The notes beneath the pieces are model-generated. The model was given only the letters and a program-made list of their open reading frames with translations. It was not told the DNA's origin and did no database searches. Both the position numbers and the translations under genes were made by a program. This document shows positions 43,586 through 55,471 of a stretch of DNA of 64,000 nt, piece after piece. Origin of the DNA: Oscarella lobularis (taxonomy: Eukaryota > Porifera > Homoscleromorpha > Homosclerophorida > Oscarellidae); assembly GCF_947507565.1 (NCBI RefSeq), contig NC_089182.1, positions 1,922,001 to 1,986,000 of the forward strand, in the 5' to 3' direction. Position 1 is the stretch's first letter; every line of letters begins with the position of its first letter.

Positions 43586-46500
43586 TCAGTGGCAATGGGG
43601 CTTCACTTCACAGAAGACAAAGCCCTTTGCTCGCAATTCCTCTTTGAGTTCTTTTTGCTTTTGAGCATTCAAGCACATTCCTACAACGGCTCCACCACTA
43701 CCGGGAAATTTGGCAGAAGAGCCATGCTATACAATGAAGATCCAAATCCAGCAAATAGGATATAAGGCGCCACGAGAATCAATTCTACCTTCCTTGCTAT
43801 CTCAATCATTTCAATGTTTTGCTTTCCCACAACATCGTCGCCATATAGCTCTCTAACGAAAGCATCATTTATGACGTAAGAGTAAGTACACGGTAGATGT
43901 GCCTTCGTAGATCAAAATTCTTGTCCATAAGCTGTCCCAGTCTACGATAATAATGGTAGTTAGTACCGAGGCAGGAAGAAGCAAAGTCACTTACTCCAAC
44001 CAGTCCTTCTTCTTTATAGCTTCCCTAAAGAAGAGCAAATGTCTTAGGTTTAGATAGTCAAACGCTGACGCTGTGCTACTTGGCTGCAACTGCGTAGTCT
44101 GCAAATTTTTTCATAGCTGACAATACATCAGCATCGCCTGAGCAAAAGCAGAAAAGGAGTACAGAACATTTTCACGGCATTTCAGATAAGATCACCATTA
44201 TTCCACCGAGTTCTAATGTCACTGTGAGCACGACCTGAGAAAAATCTTTAAAAATTTTACACGACAGGATAAATTATTCAACCAGAATCGCTGGGATCAC
44301 TGATGTAGGCAAGCCACAAAGGCGGCAGGTCCGACGCATCCAAAGACTCGTAAAAGCCTTTGCAGGAAGACAATAAGGTAACCAGAAAAAGAAGATCGAT
44401 AGCTTACCGTGGCCTTGTGTTTCCATTAGCTTGTAATCAAAATCCATGTACACAAGCCCTTCGTATACCTTTTCAATTCAACTTCGATGTCTTGCAAGAT
44501 CTCCGCTAGTAGCCCAACTTGCCTGTATGACCCGATCTTGTAGACCGGCTTGAATAAATAGTTCCCTAGTCTCGGCATCTAATATCAGTTGGGGGCGAAT
44601 TGGCTTAGGAAGATCCTTGCGTGAAATAACAGAAGTTTTTTTAAATAGATTGTTTGCATGCATGCATGCCCCAATTCATACTGTTTCATTCAAGCCAAAG
44701 AATTTAATGAGGCAGTCAAGAGTGGCAGCAACGATAGCACTGCTACCAGCCAGACCCTAGAAGAGCTAAAAGTACAAGGACGAGTGATGCGTGCGCTTTT
44801 ACCACTTGTCGGGGAACATTCGTTTCATAGGAAACGGTGAAATTGCGCTTGGCAAGAGCAATCCTGAAGAATGACCTCGCCCAAAAAAAAAACAATCGTC
44901 TCAACGACTCTCGTACCCGTGCTCTGAGCAATACTGGTAGAATCTCTTGCACGTCGCCTGGAGCAAGCGAAGACCTCCCAGGTACCTAGATAAGAAGTCA
45001 TTAGAGTAAGAGGTTTGCTCAAATTGCTGACCCCTCTTTTTGACTGATTCCGTGAAGATCAGATAGACTTCCAAACTGGGTTGGGTCATTGATCTTGTGA
45101 GGAGTCAAAACCTGAATTTGTGCCAATCATACAAAAAGAAATTCGTATACGACACGGGCGCGAGTTGCAGACCAATTTCTCGCTCTCTATTACAACCACT
45201 TCGGCCCAGAAATTGGCGATCGAAAGCGATATGGTTTTTCCGTTGAAACCGTCGGACGGATTCCCCATTAGACCAACGCGCGCGAACGCCGTCGACGATA
45301 TCGGCTGCGTTCTTTCTTTCAGCGGCTGAGCGAGTGCAGAAAGTCTCTGCACCTGTTTCTCGTACTCGGCCAAAGTCTGAGAAAACGTTAGGATTTAATA
45401 ATAAGAAATCGTCACAGAGCTACGAAACGTTTTGTACCACTTGGCCAATCAGCTGGAATCTTGTTGGGAGTTTCATGCCGTACATCGTAGTTTCACTAAC
45501 AAACCACTCCTGAGAGGAATTTTTGTTGGGTGAACGAGAAGGGACAGCGGGCATATACGCACCAAAAACTTTCCGAAGACTCTATCACTTTGGCCTTCGT
45601 GATAGTTCAAATACGTTTGAACTAGAGGTAGACTTTCCTTGCAAAAGCAGTAGAAAACCTACAAAAATGTTTTACGTAGGTACTGTACCGTAGTTTATAT
45701 TGGTGTACCACTGATGCAAGGCGCGACGATGTCTCGTCTTCAGACGGTTTTTCGAGAAACTTCGTTATTCGGTTTTGGCTGTCCAATTCCATGATGCCTC
45801 TTGATTTGGTCGATTCGGACGCTTCCAATTCGTAGCATATGCCAAGGTTTCCTTTCTAAGCTAGACGTGGAGGGACGACGTAGAGATTTTTCTATTGAAC
45901 CTTCAAGTGAAAGTAGTCAAGAACTTGCGCCATGTCAAAATTGGCATAGAAGAGCATGTCTCCGGCAACCTGGATGCAGTCGTCTGTAGATACAAAATCT
46001 CGGTCATTTTCACATACCACCATAACGTCGTCATCTATTTGCTTGTTTGTCAAGCAAAGATGAAAGTCTACGACCGAGCCCAATCTATGGCAGAGACACT
46101 AGAGAAAAGAGAATGTCTACGTATGCACATGCACCACGAGCCTATTCTCAAATGTAGTCGTTCCATCGTTTATGATATTTTCAATAGGAAAGCTGTGAGC
46201 TGTTGCCCATCTTTCATAATACTTGTACCTAAGAAATCTTTAACTATAGCACACGATTGACAACCCCGCCCAACGTGGCACACTTGTCTGCATTTGTCAC
46301 CAAGTACACTTCACTGAACTGCCTTCGCCTACATGTATATTGATAATTCTGACGTCACGCGACCTCTCTTTCCTAGAGTACTCTTAGCCCTTACGTATTT
46401 ATGGCTGCCCACCATAGATCGAGTATCTTCGTGCCGCCGACTCCGGGTAGAAGAGCCTTGGGCACGCCTCGCAAATCTTCGTAGTGACCCGTTCGGTCGT

Positions 46501-46609
46501 TCTGCGATTTTGCAACTCCTAACTGCAGCAGAAGACGTAGCTGCTGCTTTACCTTGATTTCTTGCTCGAGCAGAGCTCCGTGGCCGGCCACAAGGATGAT
46601 GCAGATCAT
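43586..46609 (-). CDS. Nucleotidyltransferase-glucuronokinase fusion enzyme
   Basis: The N-terminus (ATG 46609) is a nucleotidyltransferase: MICIILVAGHGALLEQEIKV (Gly-rich NTP loop), then DRTGHYEDLRGVPKALLPGV and later DCIQVAGDMLFYANFDMAQV and MELDSQNRITKFLEKPSED (sugar-nucleotide transferase strands). The C-terminus is a GHMP kinase closest to plant glucuronokinase: ARVGLMGNPSDGFNGKTISL then SIANFWAEV, TNVPRQVxxAGS-type ATP loop near 44.8 kb, and the final AKFPGSGGAVVGMCLNAQKQ, ending EVKPHCH. Glucuronokinase makes glucuronate-1-phosphate, which a pyrophosphorylase turns into UDP-glucuronate; one protein could do both steps, as bacterial Fkp does for fucose. Which nucleotide and sugar are used is inference. 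Many small exons; borders approximate. An ATG at 46711 could extend the N-terminus but by unlikely sequence. Confidence 0.8.
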
Positions 46610-46943
46610 GAAGTTTTGCTGCTTAGCGTGCTCTAATCGGGAGCCAAAAAACGGCGGCAGAAAACGCTCGCACGTAAAGAAGCGTCGTCGCGGCTGTAGA
46701 AAATGGAGCAAGGCATTCTCTCCGATCTCCGCTTTCCCCTGGTGCGATCGACGCTATGGTAAAGGCGATAGAACAGGCTTCTTGGCGTTAGCTACGATTA
46801 CGCTGACGTGAAAACGCAATCAATCTTCGAATTCTCGCTGCGCTAGAGCACAGAAGAGGCTTTTTATGAGTAGATTTAGGAGATCACGGAGAGGGGTCCC
46901 TAAATAAAATACATTTTTTATTCAACCGGCCCCTTTCTTTTAG

Positions 46944-48811
46944 GAACGAAGCACCTAAGAGCAGAGTCGAGACTCTTCATCTGACAGCTGAAAGGCACGA
47001 CTTGAGGCGATCTTCTTATACTCATCATATCCTCTCTACACACAGATCTCTGATTGTAACCATTCCCTCTCGGACGCTAAATTTGGCGTGGAAGTACGTG
47101 GAGAAAAGTCACACGAGGGGATTTCGGGGCTTTTTTGTTGGAGTTCTGTCTCACACCAAATCAGGTCATTTAATTAATTAATTAATTAAAAACGAAAATT
47201 TTATTTTCTTCTGTCTACTAGATGGCGAAGGCGTGGTTGTGGAGATTACGCGCTTCGACCCAGGAAAGCCAGACTGTCAAGGTACACTCTGTTTTATTAT
47301 GATAAAAAAGGGGAGACGAATGAGGAGAAATGTAGGCAAGAAGCAGCCAACAGTATGTGCTCCTGGTGATTTCATAATTCCCGTAAAGGTAATTATAAGA
47401 AACAAATAAAAGGTGAAAATAATCGTTTTTAATTAATTAATCTCTCTAGTTCTGCGAATCACCTCCGGACAGTGATAGCACTGTCTGTAGTAGAAACGAC
47501 TACGCGGAAGGCGTCAAGGTTACTAAGAACTAAGAAACGTTTCTGTGTATGTCATATGTACGCCCATATTCCAGAACCTACATATGTGTCTTGGTGAATC
47601 GACTCCGGCTTCAAAGTTCTTTGTCCAAGCAACTTGCTGCACAGCTCAAGCGCCGAAATTTCTCCTCACATGTACGTACACTAACAGAGTGTGGATTTTT
47701 GGCTATTCCTTTAATTTCATCTCTCTAAGACGAAGCGGTTATGTTATCGAGTTCCGTAGAAGTCAGTCAGATCGGCTCCATTCCAATTATTCCTACCGCT
47801 TTGGCGCGAGCTCTTTCTGCGCCTTACGATTGCCTTCAAGAAATGGGCATTATGCAGTCTGGGTAATCAATTTATGAAGGAGACTTTTTTTTGTACTCTT
47901 TTCATTTCTCACTCATCCAACAGATACCTCACCATGGATCAGACGCGAAAGCTGCTTCTAGTTTTACAAACCGATCCGAAAGCGAAGTCATTACCTCTGG
48001 TTGGAATGTGTGTCTACCAGAGAATATTAGCAAGAAAAGTTTCTATATGAGATCTTTCTAGTTGGCTTAGTGGAATTGCAAGCGTGTCTCATCCGCTCGT
48101 ATGGGCCACCTCTATTGCATTTGCGCACAATCCAGATCTGGCTGAAAAGTAAATTTGTCGTTAATTCATTGATTTCGTTAGAAGAAACGTTTTGTTGTAT
48201 TTTTTCTATAAAAAGAGTTTTGACGCCTACTGGCCTCTTCATTGTTCTGCTTTACCCGCCGCAAGACCCTTCTCGCCCCCAATTTTGGGGCTGTAAACTC
48301 AAGGCAAGCACTTTCCTTTTGAAAACCAAGAAAAAAGTCATTTCACGCTCAATGCCTTCAGCCCGAACCCGTTTGGGCGTGTGCACACAAGAGTCAACAA
48401 ATCATCAACACAGAGGTACGATAACATAGCAGAAAGGAAAGGGTTGATTTTTCCATGCAGGAACACTGTGGCGTGACGGCAGTGGAACTTATTCCCGATC
48501 TGGAATCTCCTCAACTCGTCGAGGCTTTACGTCATGCAGAAAAACGACTGCAAAATCGCTGGTACATTAAGAATATTTCCATAATCAGTTTTTTTTTCAT
48601 TTGTGTGTCAGTCACGCAAAAGATGGCGAGAATTTTATACAGCAGCCTGCTCCCGTTCCTCAGCCAACCGTGAATCCATACTCAACTCTCTTAGTATTGC
48701 CGAAACCCGCCGTTCCTGACGTCTCCCTGTGCGGCGGAGAAAGCGAACTCTCTGTCAATTCCGAGCAGTTTCGACGAAAGCCCTTGGATTCGATTTTGAA
48801 TCGTACGCAGG

Positions 48812-48850
<39 letters not shown>

Positions 48851-50170
48851 TCTCGGAATCGAAGGAGAGTCTTAGCACTTCGGAAACGCCGCTCAGCGAG
48901 ACTGAGAGCAAATCGGACGTATTCAAAATGCTTCAGAGTCAGAAGGAGCAGCTGGAGTCACTGCAACTTCAGGTCGGCATGTTTCTATTTCTTGTCTGAG
49001 GAAAGGGGGGGCTCCCTTAGTTTAGAGTTTTGCCTGGCACTGTATAACGTTAATAGAAGGCTTTTCATAGGTCAAGGCTCTGATGAATGAACGTAGCGAT
49101 ACGGCTGCCAGTGCTATTGACGAAACCAAGGCTGACGATGCGGAAGAAGGCTCTATTACTAGCAGCAGGAGTAGCCAATCTGCGTCTACTCTGGTGGTAA
49201 GTTCCAGTTCTGCTTCATCGTCGTCGTTGTCGTCGTCAAAAGTGGCCTCGTCGCATCGCTCAGACAACACACTTGATGGATTTGAGTCGTTTGCTGCAGA
49301 CTCCACTTCGATACATACGACAACGGGTAGGCTATTGGTACGTAGTCGTGTGATTAATTTTCCTTTTCAGGTGGCGATCTGCTTGATGTCTTAAATACGC
49401 CGGCATTGGGTGAAAGCGCCAGTCAAGCTAGTTTTTCGCTGCCTAGCCCCGATGAAGCCGACGAAGAGGACTTTTATGAAGACGTTCTGGTAAGAAATTA
49501 GGCTTAGAAACGGGGGACGCGCGGTGAAAAACGACTCTGTGGATTATAAGAGAAAACTGAGTGACGTTTTGGGAGACGATGGAGGAGAAGAAAGCGGCAC
49601 AGTCACCAGTGGAGTAAATGTCGGTCAGGCTCAGCCATCTGAATCACCAAAGCTCGTAGAAAGCACCAAGGCAGAAGAAACAGAAGCGGTGATTCAAACT
49701 CTCTTTGGCACTTACAGCAGCAAAAAGTGAGAAACATTTAGGAATACAGTGCGCCTGAAACTCTCTCTTTCTTAAGGTGGCATTCCCAGTCTTCCTCCAT
49801 GTCCTTGTCTTGTCCCGACGCGACGTTTTCGTGCGTGAACGAGACATTCGACGAAACGGCTCAACTAGCGGACGCCATTTCGCTTCAGTATCTGACCAGC
49901 GTCAGTCGCTCGGACGCGGCGAAAATGATCGTGAGTCGTCAACTAAGAAAATCGGAACAAGCGAGTCCGACCGTCCCAACGACGGACGACGACAAAGACG
50001 AAGTCGAACTCTCGCACGACTCGCGAGAATACTGGAAAAAGTACGGCCTATTTTCCGGCGTCGAGCAGCCCCAAGACGACGACGACGACGACGACGACTC
50101 TAACGACAATCAGGTACACAAAAACATTCTCGACGTGAGAAAATTAAAAGAACTTCCCAAACTGTTATAA
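46944..50170 (+). CDS. STIL: STIL / Ana2 / SAS-5 centriole duplication factor
   Basis: The first recognisable exon starts after TTTTAG at 46943: [20 protein letters not shown], then [15 protein letters not shown] and [20 protein letters not shown], equivalent to the vertebrate ITIDRFDPGR stretch. Later exons include [38 protein letters not shown] and [20 protein letters not shown], all near-identical in order to human STIL. A run of about 11 Asp codons (48811-48850) precedes a short coiled coil, [20 protein letters not shown]. The STAN motif follows as [20 protein letters not shown], then [11 protein letters not shown], and the end is the conserved [13 protein letters not shown] at TAA 50168. 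STIL recruits SAS-6 and activates PLK4. The true start codon, on an upstream exon, was not found. An AATAAA follows. Confidence 0.9.
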
Positions 50171-50206
50171 TAATAAAATTCGAATTCCAAATTAATTAGG
50201 ATGCAT

Positions 50207-51547
50207 CTAAACGTCTATAGCCGGCGAAACTCGTCTATGATGATGAATTCGCTCGTCGTCGTCGTCGTCGTCGTCGTAATCGTCGTGATCGCACGTGGGC
50301 ACCTCGCCGAACTTCCGTTCGACGCTACGTCTCAAGCGAACGTCGGGATCGCTCATCTCCTCGCGCCGATTCTCGAATACAAACGCCGGCGACGGCACGT
50401 GCTGCATCTGGACGCTCGGCGCCGACTCGATCGCGCGCAATTCCTCGATGACCGTCTCGCGAATTTGATCGAGATAGAGCCGATTGTTCTGATTCTCCAG
50501 ACGCGTTTGCGTGTCGGGATGAAGCGTGAAATCCGGACCGAAATACTCGAGATACTCGTTGTACGGAAGCTCGTTGCTAACCGCGGAGTCGCATAGCAAC
50601 GACGTCTCGTACGTCCAACAGCGCGCCACGTTGCGAATCGTGTAGCCGCCGCCGCCGAGAACGAGCAGAGGCAGGTTGAATTTTTTCACAAATTCGACGC
50701 ACTGACCGTGACCGCGTATGCTCAGATTGAAGCATCCCAAGCGATCGCAGCCAAGCGAATCGGCGCCGCATTGCAATACAATGCAACCGGGACGATAGCG
50801 CTCGATGCACGCTTCGACGATCGGTCGGAACACGTAAGCGTAGGCGTGGTCGTCGATGCCGTCGCGCAGGGGAACGTTGATCGAATAGTGTCGACCGGCG
50901 TTCTGACCGATTTCGTACATCGATCCGGTGCCCGGAAAAAAATAGTTCCCGTACTTGTGAAAAGAAACGGTCATGACGCGATCGGTGAGATAGAAGGCCT
51001 CTTGAACGCCGTCGCCGTGGTGAATGTCGATGTCGATGTAGAGAACGCGCGCGTGCCGTTTCAAGAGTTCGAGAATGGCGACGACGATGTCGTTCACGTA
51101 GCAGAATCCGGACGCTTCGTTCTTCTTCGCGTGGTGAAGTCCGCCCGCCCAATTGACGGCGACGTCCGCCGCGTCGGCGTTCAATTTCACGGCGCCGTCG
51201 AGCGAACCGCCCGTCGAAATGGCGCAGAAGTCGAAAAGACCGGCGAATACGGGACAATCTTCGCCGACGTTGAATTTCGTCAGCGCGTCGGCGTCGGCGT
51301 TCTGCGGCGTGACGCGACGAAGAAAGCGAACGTAGTCGGGCGTGTGAAAGTGAGCCATGTCGTGTTCGGTGGCGCGATACGGTCGATAGACGGTCATTTT
51401 CTTGTAGAGACCGTAGTGGAGAACGAGACTGTGCGTCAACGCGAGCCGATGGGGCTTCATCGGGTGACCGGCACCGTAGTGGAAGTTGCCGACGTCCGGA
51501 TCGTGAAAGTAGGCGACGCGACGCGACGACGGCGACGACGACGACAT
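50207..51547 (-). CDS. HDAC3: Class I histone deacetylase 3, intronless
   Basis: 446 residues in one exon. Begins [20 protein letters not shown], as in HDAC3, and keeps HDAC3-specific stretches such as [20 protein letters not shown] and [20 protein letters not shown]. Zn ligands are in DIDIHHGDG (Asp, His) and [13 protein letters not shown] (Asp); the His-His pair [11 protein letters not shown] and the Tyr in [17 protein letters not shown] complete the active site. Residues that bind inositol phosphate and the SMRT/NCoR DAD ([12 protein letters not shown]) are present. The C-tail differs: [20 protein letters not shown]. It removes acetyl groups within NCoR/SMRT complexes. The gene converges on STIL with 36 bp between stops. 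Confidence 0.97.
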   Translation of the reverse strand: MSSSSPSSRRVAYFHDPDVGNFHYGAGHPMKPHRLALTHSLVLHYGLYKKMTVYRPYRATEHDMAHFHTPDYVRFLRRVTPQNADADALTKFNVGEDCPVFAGLFDFCAISTGGSLDGAVKLNADAADVAVNWAGGLHHAKKNEASGFCYVNDIVVAILELLKRHARVLYIDIDIHHGDGVQEAFYLTDRVMTVSFHKYGNYFFPGTGSMYEIGQNAGRHYSINVPLRDGIDDHAYAYVFRPIVEACIERYRPGCIVLQCGADSLGCDRLGCFNLSIRGHGQCVEFVKKFNLPLLVLGGGGYTIRNVARCWTYETSLLCDSAVSNELPYNEYLEYFGPDFTLHPDTQTRLENQNNRLYLDQIRETVIEELRAIESAPSVQMQHVPSPAFVFENRREEMSDPDVRLRRSVERKFGEVPTCDHDDYDDDDDDDERIHHHRRVSPAIDV

Positions 51548-51602
51548 TCCGCGTCTCTTTTAGGTTCTTTCGTTCGTGTCCCGGATGCAAATACTTATTT
51601 AT

Positions 51603-52623
51603 TTATTTATTTTCGATTTTATCTATCGTCGACTTCAGCCATGCAAGCGATTCGAAAAATCGTCTCTTTCCATAACCCGGAGCTTCTACGGTATTTTCGG
51701 TAGGCGGAGACTCGAGTTCGGTCGTTCCAGTGCATATTAGAATATCTTCGTCGTCAAATGTCTCGACGATGCTGCTTATAAATTCAAACAATGCCTGGTA
51801 TCTATGAAGAAGCGAAAATTCCAGCGCATGATGCAGCTTTCGTAGGCAGACTGGACAAAGGAATAGCGGCTGAGAAATAGCCTCTTCTAAATTCCGACTC
51901 TCGTTCATGGCACACGGAAACATTCTACAATGTTTCAATCCGAACAGATGACAGATTTCGTGCGTCAAAACCTAGGCGAGACAAAAAGTCAAAAAAAGGG
52001 GACGACGCAAATTCAATTATTCAAAAAACCTTGAACAATCTCCAGAGGAGATTCGAGAAGGAGACAATCAAATCCGAGTCATTACTCTCCTTATTCGCAT
52101 ATCTCGCCACGCTGACAACGCCTGTTAGGTCACCAGGCAACGCGTGTCCAAAAACGAAATTCCACTCGTGAGAAGGAAACAGGTCTTCGATTGTGACGCC
52201 AACTAGACAGAAACTTCTCGAAGGAATTATCGATTTCAGATGAGCCAATACATCTCCGACCAAATATTGAACACGACCTGTTCGACTATGAGTTCTCTTT
52301 GTACATCGAATATCTCGAAAACTCACAGTCGAATCGGCGGCAGTCATCCAATCGACGTTCATTCCGAGAAAGAACGCTTCGAGACCTCGCGTTATCGTCC
52401 CTTTGATCTCCTCGCTCGCGTCATCGCGCGAATTCGCGGCGAGCAGATCCAGTTCTCCGACGGGTACAAGAGATAGGACGCGTCGTGCGTAGCGGCGTCG
52501 ATAAAACAACTTTCTCCAGAACAACGATCGACTATAAGACGCAAAGGTTTGCCGCCGCCGCCGCCGGCGCCCACTGTTGGCGTTTTGAAACATTAGGCCT
52601 ATTCGGTAAGTACCCAGTCGCAT
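51603..52623 (-). CDS. AMZ: Archaemetzincin (AMZ family) metalloprotease
   Basis: Three exons. Exon 1 (ATG 52623) includes a basic stretch, [16 protein letters not shown], then LVPVGELDLLAANSRDDASE and ITRGLEAFFLGMNVDWM, as in AMZ. Exon 2 reads RVQYLVGDVLAHLKSIIPSR and FCLVGVTIEDLFPSHEWNFV. Exon 3 gives the zinc site LTHEICHLFGLKHCRMFPCA, with HExxHxxGLxHC, then NLEEAISQPLFLCPVCLRKL, where the extra Cys-x2-Cys binds the second structural zinc. The archaelysin signature has a Met downstream (PCAMNES) as Met-turn. AMZ1/2 cleave small peptides in vitro; biological substrates are unclear. The sialyltransferase cluster begins on the other strand, 229 bp from the ATG. Confidence 0.9.
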
Positions 52624-52852
52624 ACGGGAGCTTTGGACGAAGAATGTCGCGACAATTCTGATTCACAGCCCTTTTTGTGGCTGACAGTGTATCATTTCCC
52701 TGGACCAGCTCATTGTTCTGCTCAATTCAGAGTCACGCATTCGTGACGTGGAGCGGAACCATGCATGTTGTTATTTTGTCGGCTTCACCAGAACTCGGCC
52801 TTGATTCAATTACACATCAATCTCGATCACATCGCCGATCGGTCGTGCATCA

Positions 52853-53848
52853 ATGGCGCCGCTAAGAGTACCGAGCGTATTCATGGCGTTCCTGGGACTC
52901 TGTACACTGGCCTGTATGACGGTGATCCCAGTCTACTTTCGACACCACTACTATATACTAGAACTCGCGAGCGTCAAACGTGATCGCGGCTGTAGAGAAG
53001 CCGTCGTCGTGAAGCGAAGAGCGACGTCGTTGATCGACGACGTTCTTTGCTCAGGTCTACGTCCCATACTCAGATGCGTAAGAAATGCTTCTGTGCCGTC
53101 ACTGCCGTTGGATGGCGTCAAGTCGTGGCAGTATCGTCTTGCTCGTGATGCGGATTTTTCTCGCCACGACCAGTTATCCTCCCGTCACGAAACGTGCGCG
53201 CTCGTCGGCTCCTCGTACAATTTGATGAAGAACGAATTCGGAGCTGAAATCGATTCGCGCGATCTCGTCGTGCGACTCAACGATCCGCCCGTGAAGGGCT
53301 ACGAAAAACACGTTGGCGCTCGTCCCGCCGACATCTCCATATTCAATTTTGTTATGGCGAAAATTCGAAAGAAGTGCGCGGAGCCTCCTCGAAACGGATC
53401 TCTCATGGTCCAGTGTTCGTTTTCAGTCGATAAAGGCGGTGGCGGCGACGACGCCAAAGGCAGGGCCGAGACTAGTACCCAATGCGCGGAGTCTACGTGG
53501 AGAAAGTATGGATTGAAGACTTATGTTATGTCGAATTATGTATTTGGGATGGCTGAGCGAGCTTTGGCTTATCATCCGGTGCGTCGGTCAACGGAAAGGA
53601 AATATAGACCAACGTGCGGATTGAGAAGCATCATTTTCCTGATGGGTCTGTGTCAGAATTTGCACCTGTATGGCTTTGGTGGCACCAACGATGCCGATCC
53701 TTACAAATATTATTCTAAATCTACGACTAAGCACATATATGAGGCAACCTCGCATGATTTTATTGGAGAGAGTCACTTCATAGACAATTTTGCCAATCTG
53801 ACGGCATTTGGCTTATCGTGGAACGGAAAACTCATAGTTCACCGATGA
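52853..53848 (+). CDS. GT29 sialyltransferase-like protein, copy 1
   Basis: Intronless, 331 residues, type II Golgi layout: short cytoplasmic tail, signal anchor at ~9-29 (FMAFLGLCTLACMTVIPVYF), stem, catalytic domain. Sialylmotif L at ~115-160: ETCALVGSSYNLMKNEFGAE, IDSRDLVVRLNDPPVKGYEK, HVGARP. Motif S at ~252-275: PTCGLRSIIFLMGLCQNLHL. Motifs III/VS: HDFIGESHFI (~301-310) with catalytic His and Glu. The Cys in L and S, which form the family disulfide, are present. Transfers sialic acid from CMP-sialate to glycans in the family; acceptor and linkage are not readable. First of four intact tandem copies. Confidence 0.9.
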   Translation: MAPLRVPSVFMAFLGLCTLACMTVIPVYFRHHYYILELASVKRDRGCREAVVVKRRATSLIDDVLCSGLRPILRCVRNASVPSLPLDGVKSWQYRLARDADFSRHDQLSSRHETCALVGSSYNLMKNEFGAEIDSRDLVVRLNDPPVKGYEKHVGARPADISIFNFVMAKIRKKCAEPPRNGSLMVQCSFSVDKGGGGDDAKGRAETSTQCAESTWRKYGLKTYVMSNYVFGMAERALAYHPVRRSTERKYRPTCGLRSIIFLMGLCQNLHLYGFGGTNDADPYKYYSKSTTKHIYEATSHDFIGESHFIDNFANLTAFGLSWNGKLIVHR

Positions 53849-54089
53849 CATTCATTTATTTGTACATTTTTTGTAGACGTACGTATAAACTTTGCACAGA
53901 TCATGGCATGCTGAAAGAAGGGGCGACCTAACACATTGAGTGAATCACATACGTTCATGGCAGAGAGCCGTATATAGAGACTCTGAGACTCTACTCCAGG
54001 CCTTTTTCTTTCCACGGAGTACTGTACAGGTGATGAGAGGCGTGTAAAAAACACTCCCACAATCTGATAGATCACATGATAAGGGGAGT

Positions 54090-55043
54090 ATGTCGCTTAG
54101 GGCACGAAACGGATTCGCAGCGTTCCTGGGACTCTGTACACTGACCGCAGCTTGTGTGATAGCAGTCTCAGCCTACTGGCGACATCAACATAACAATATA
54201 CGAGAAGCCCGGGCAGTCACGACTGTCGTGAAGACGTTGCGGTCGATCGACGACGTTCTTTGCTCGGGTATACGTCCGATACTCAAGTGCCTGGGAAATT
54301 CCACGCCATCGCCGGAGGAGGTCAGGCTGTGGCCGTATCGTCTTGCAGAGGACGAAGATTTTTCTCGCTATGAACAGTTATCGTCGTCTAAGGAATCGTG
54401 CGCGCTCGTCGGCTCGTCGTACAATTTGATGAAGAACGAATTCGGCGCCGAAATCGATTCGCACGATCTCGTCGTGCGACTCAACGATCCGCCCGTGAAG
54501 GGTTACGAAAAACACGTTGGCGCTCGTCCCGCCGACATTTCCATATTCAATTTTGTGATGGCGCAAAAGAGGTGCGCGGAGCCTCCTCGAAACGGATCTC
54601 TCATGGTTCAGTGTTCGTTTTCACCCGATAGCACTAGTAGGGCCAGAGCTAATACCCAGTGCGTGGAGTCCATGTGGAGAAAGTATCAATCGAAGACTTT
54701 TATTATGTCAGATTACGTATTTGGGGCGGCTGAGCGAGCTTTAGCTTATTCTCCGGTGCGGTCAACGAAAATGACTTTAAATAAATATAGACCGACGTGC
54801 GGATTGAGAAGCATCATGTTCCTGCTCGGTTTGTGCCAGAATCTGGACCTGTACGGCTTCGGCGGCACTATGGATCAAGAGCCTTACAAATACTATTCTG
54901 ATTTAAAAACTGAAAGGATGTATAAGAGCAAGTCACATGATTTTGTTGGAGAGAATCACTTCATAGACGATTTTGCCAAGAGCGTTCTCAATCTGACGGC
55001 ATTTGGCTTATCATGGAACGGAAAATTCATAGTTCACCGATGA
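54090..55043 (+). CDS. GT29 sialyltransferase-like protein, copy 2
   Basis: Intronless, 317 residues. Anchor FAAFLGLCTLTAACVIAVSA. Motif L: ESCALVGSSYNLMKNEFGAE, IDSHDLVVRLNDPPVKGYEK. Motif S: PTCGLRSIMFLLGLCQNLDL. Motif VS: HDFVGENHFID. The stem is the shortest of the set and the region between the L and S motifs has lost the Asp/Gly insert seen in the others. Most divergent intact member; all catalytic motifs remain. Confidence 0.9.
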   Translation: MSLRARNGFAAFLGLCTLTAACVIAVSAYWRHQHNNIREARAVTTVVKTLRSIDDVLCSGIRPILKCLGNSTPSPEEVRLWPYRLAEDEDFSRYEQLSSSKESCALVGSSYNLMKNEFGAEIDSHDLVVRLNDPPVKGYEKHVGARPADISIFNFVMAQKRCAEPPRNGSLMVQCSFSPDSTSRARANTQCVESMWRKYQSKTFIMSDYVFGAAERALAYSPVRSTKMTLNKYRPTCGLRSIMFLLGLCQNLDLYGFGGTMDQEPYKYYSDLKTERMYKSKSHDFVGENHFIDDFAKSVLNLTAFGLSWNGKFIVHR

Positions 55044-55104
55044 TGCATTGATTGATTTACAAGTTGAAAGTGCAGGAAGAAAGAAAGAATACATACGTAG
55101 ATAG

Positions 55105-55312
55105 ATAGGTTTTTATTTCGTTTTTATCAGATGGCCGGAGACTAAAGACGGAAAACGAAAGCTGTGGAGTGCAGTGGCTAGGCGCGCCCAGATAATAATT
55201 TTTTATTATTTTTTTGCGAAGTCGAAGAGTACACGTGCGTGATCGAGGAGCAAGAGAAAAGGCTAAGAAAAAAACGTTTGATGTTTTTCTAAGGACGCTG
55301 TTACTGCTCGAC
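55105..55312 (+). pseudogene. Fragment of SSX2IP inside the sialyltransferase array
   Basis: Two pieces match the SSX2IP gene further right. 55105-55195 matches the intron end and exon around 59450-59575 (ACGGAAAACGAAAGCTGTGG vs GATGGAAAACGAAAGCTGTG). 55213-55312 matches 60330-60431 (GCGTGATCGAGGAGCAAGAG shared). Intron sequence is kept on both sides, so this is a DNA-level copy with the ~750 bp between the pieces deleted, not a retrocopy. No open frame is kept. Confidence 0.75.
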
Positions 55313-55471
55313 GATTGGCTGACATGCATGGTCCGTTCCACGCCCCGAATGCGGAGATGGAGATGCATGCTATCGCTCTAACTCTGAAAAAAGAGCAGAA
55401 CGACCGTGACGTTGGAAAGGGCGTATGGAAACTCACACTGAAAGCTCGCGTGATATCTCTGCTACGCCGCT

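Noticed and set aside
50577-51703. Long open frames (330 codons and more) on both strands over the HDAC3 gene
   Set aside because: Shadows of the GC-rich HDAC3 coding frame; Arg/Ser- or Val/Ala-rich with no domain, whereas the HDAC3 frame is fully conserved.
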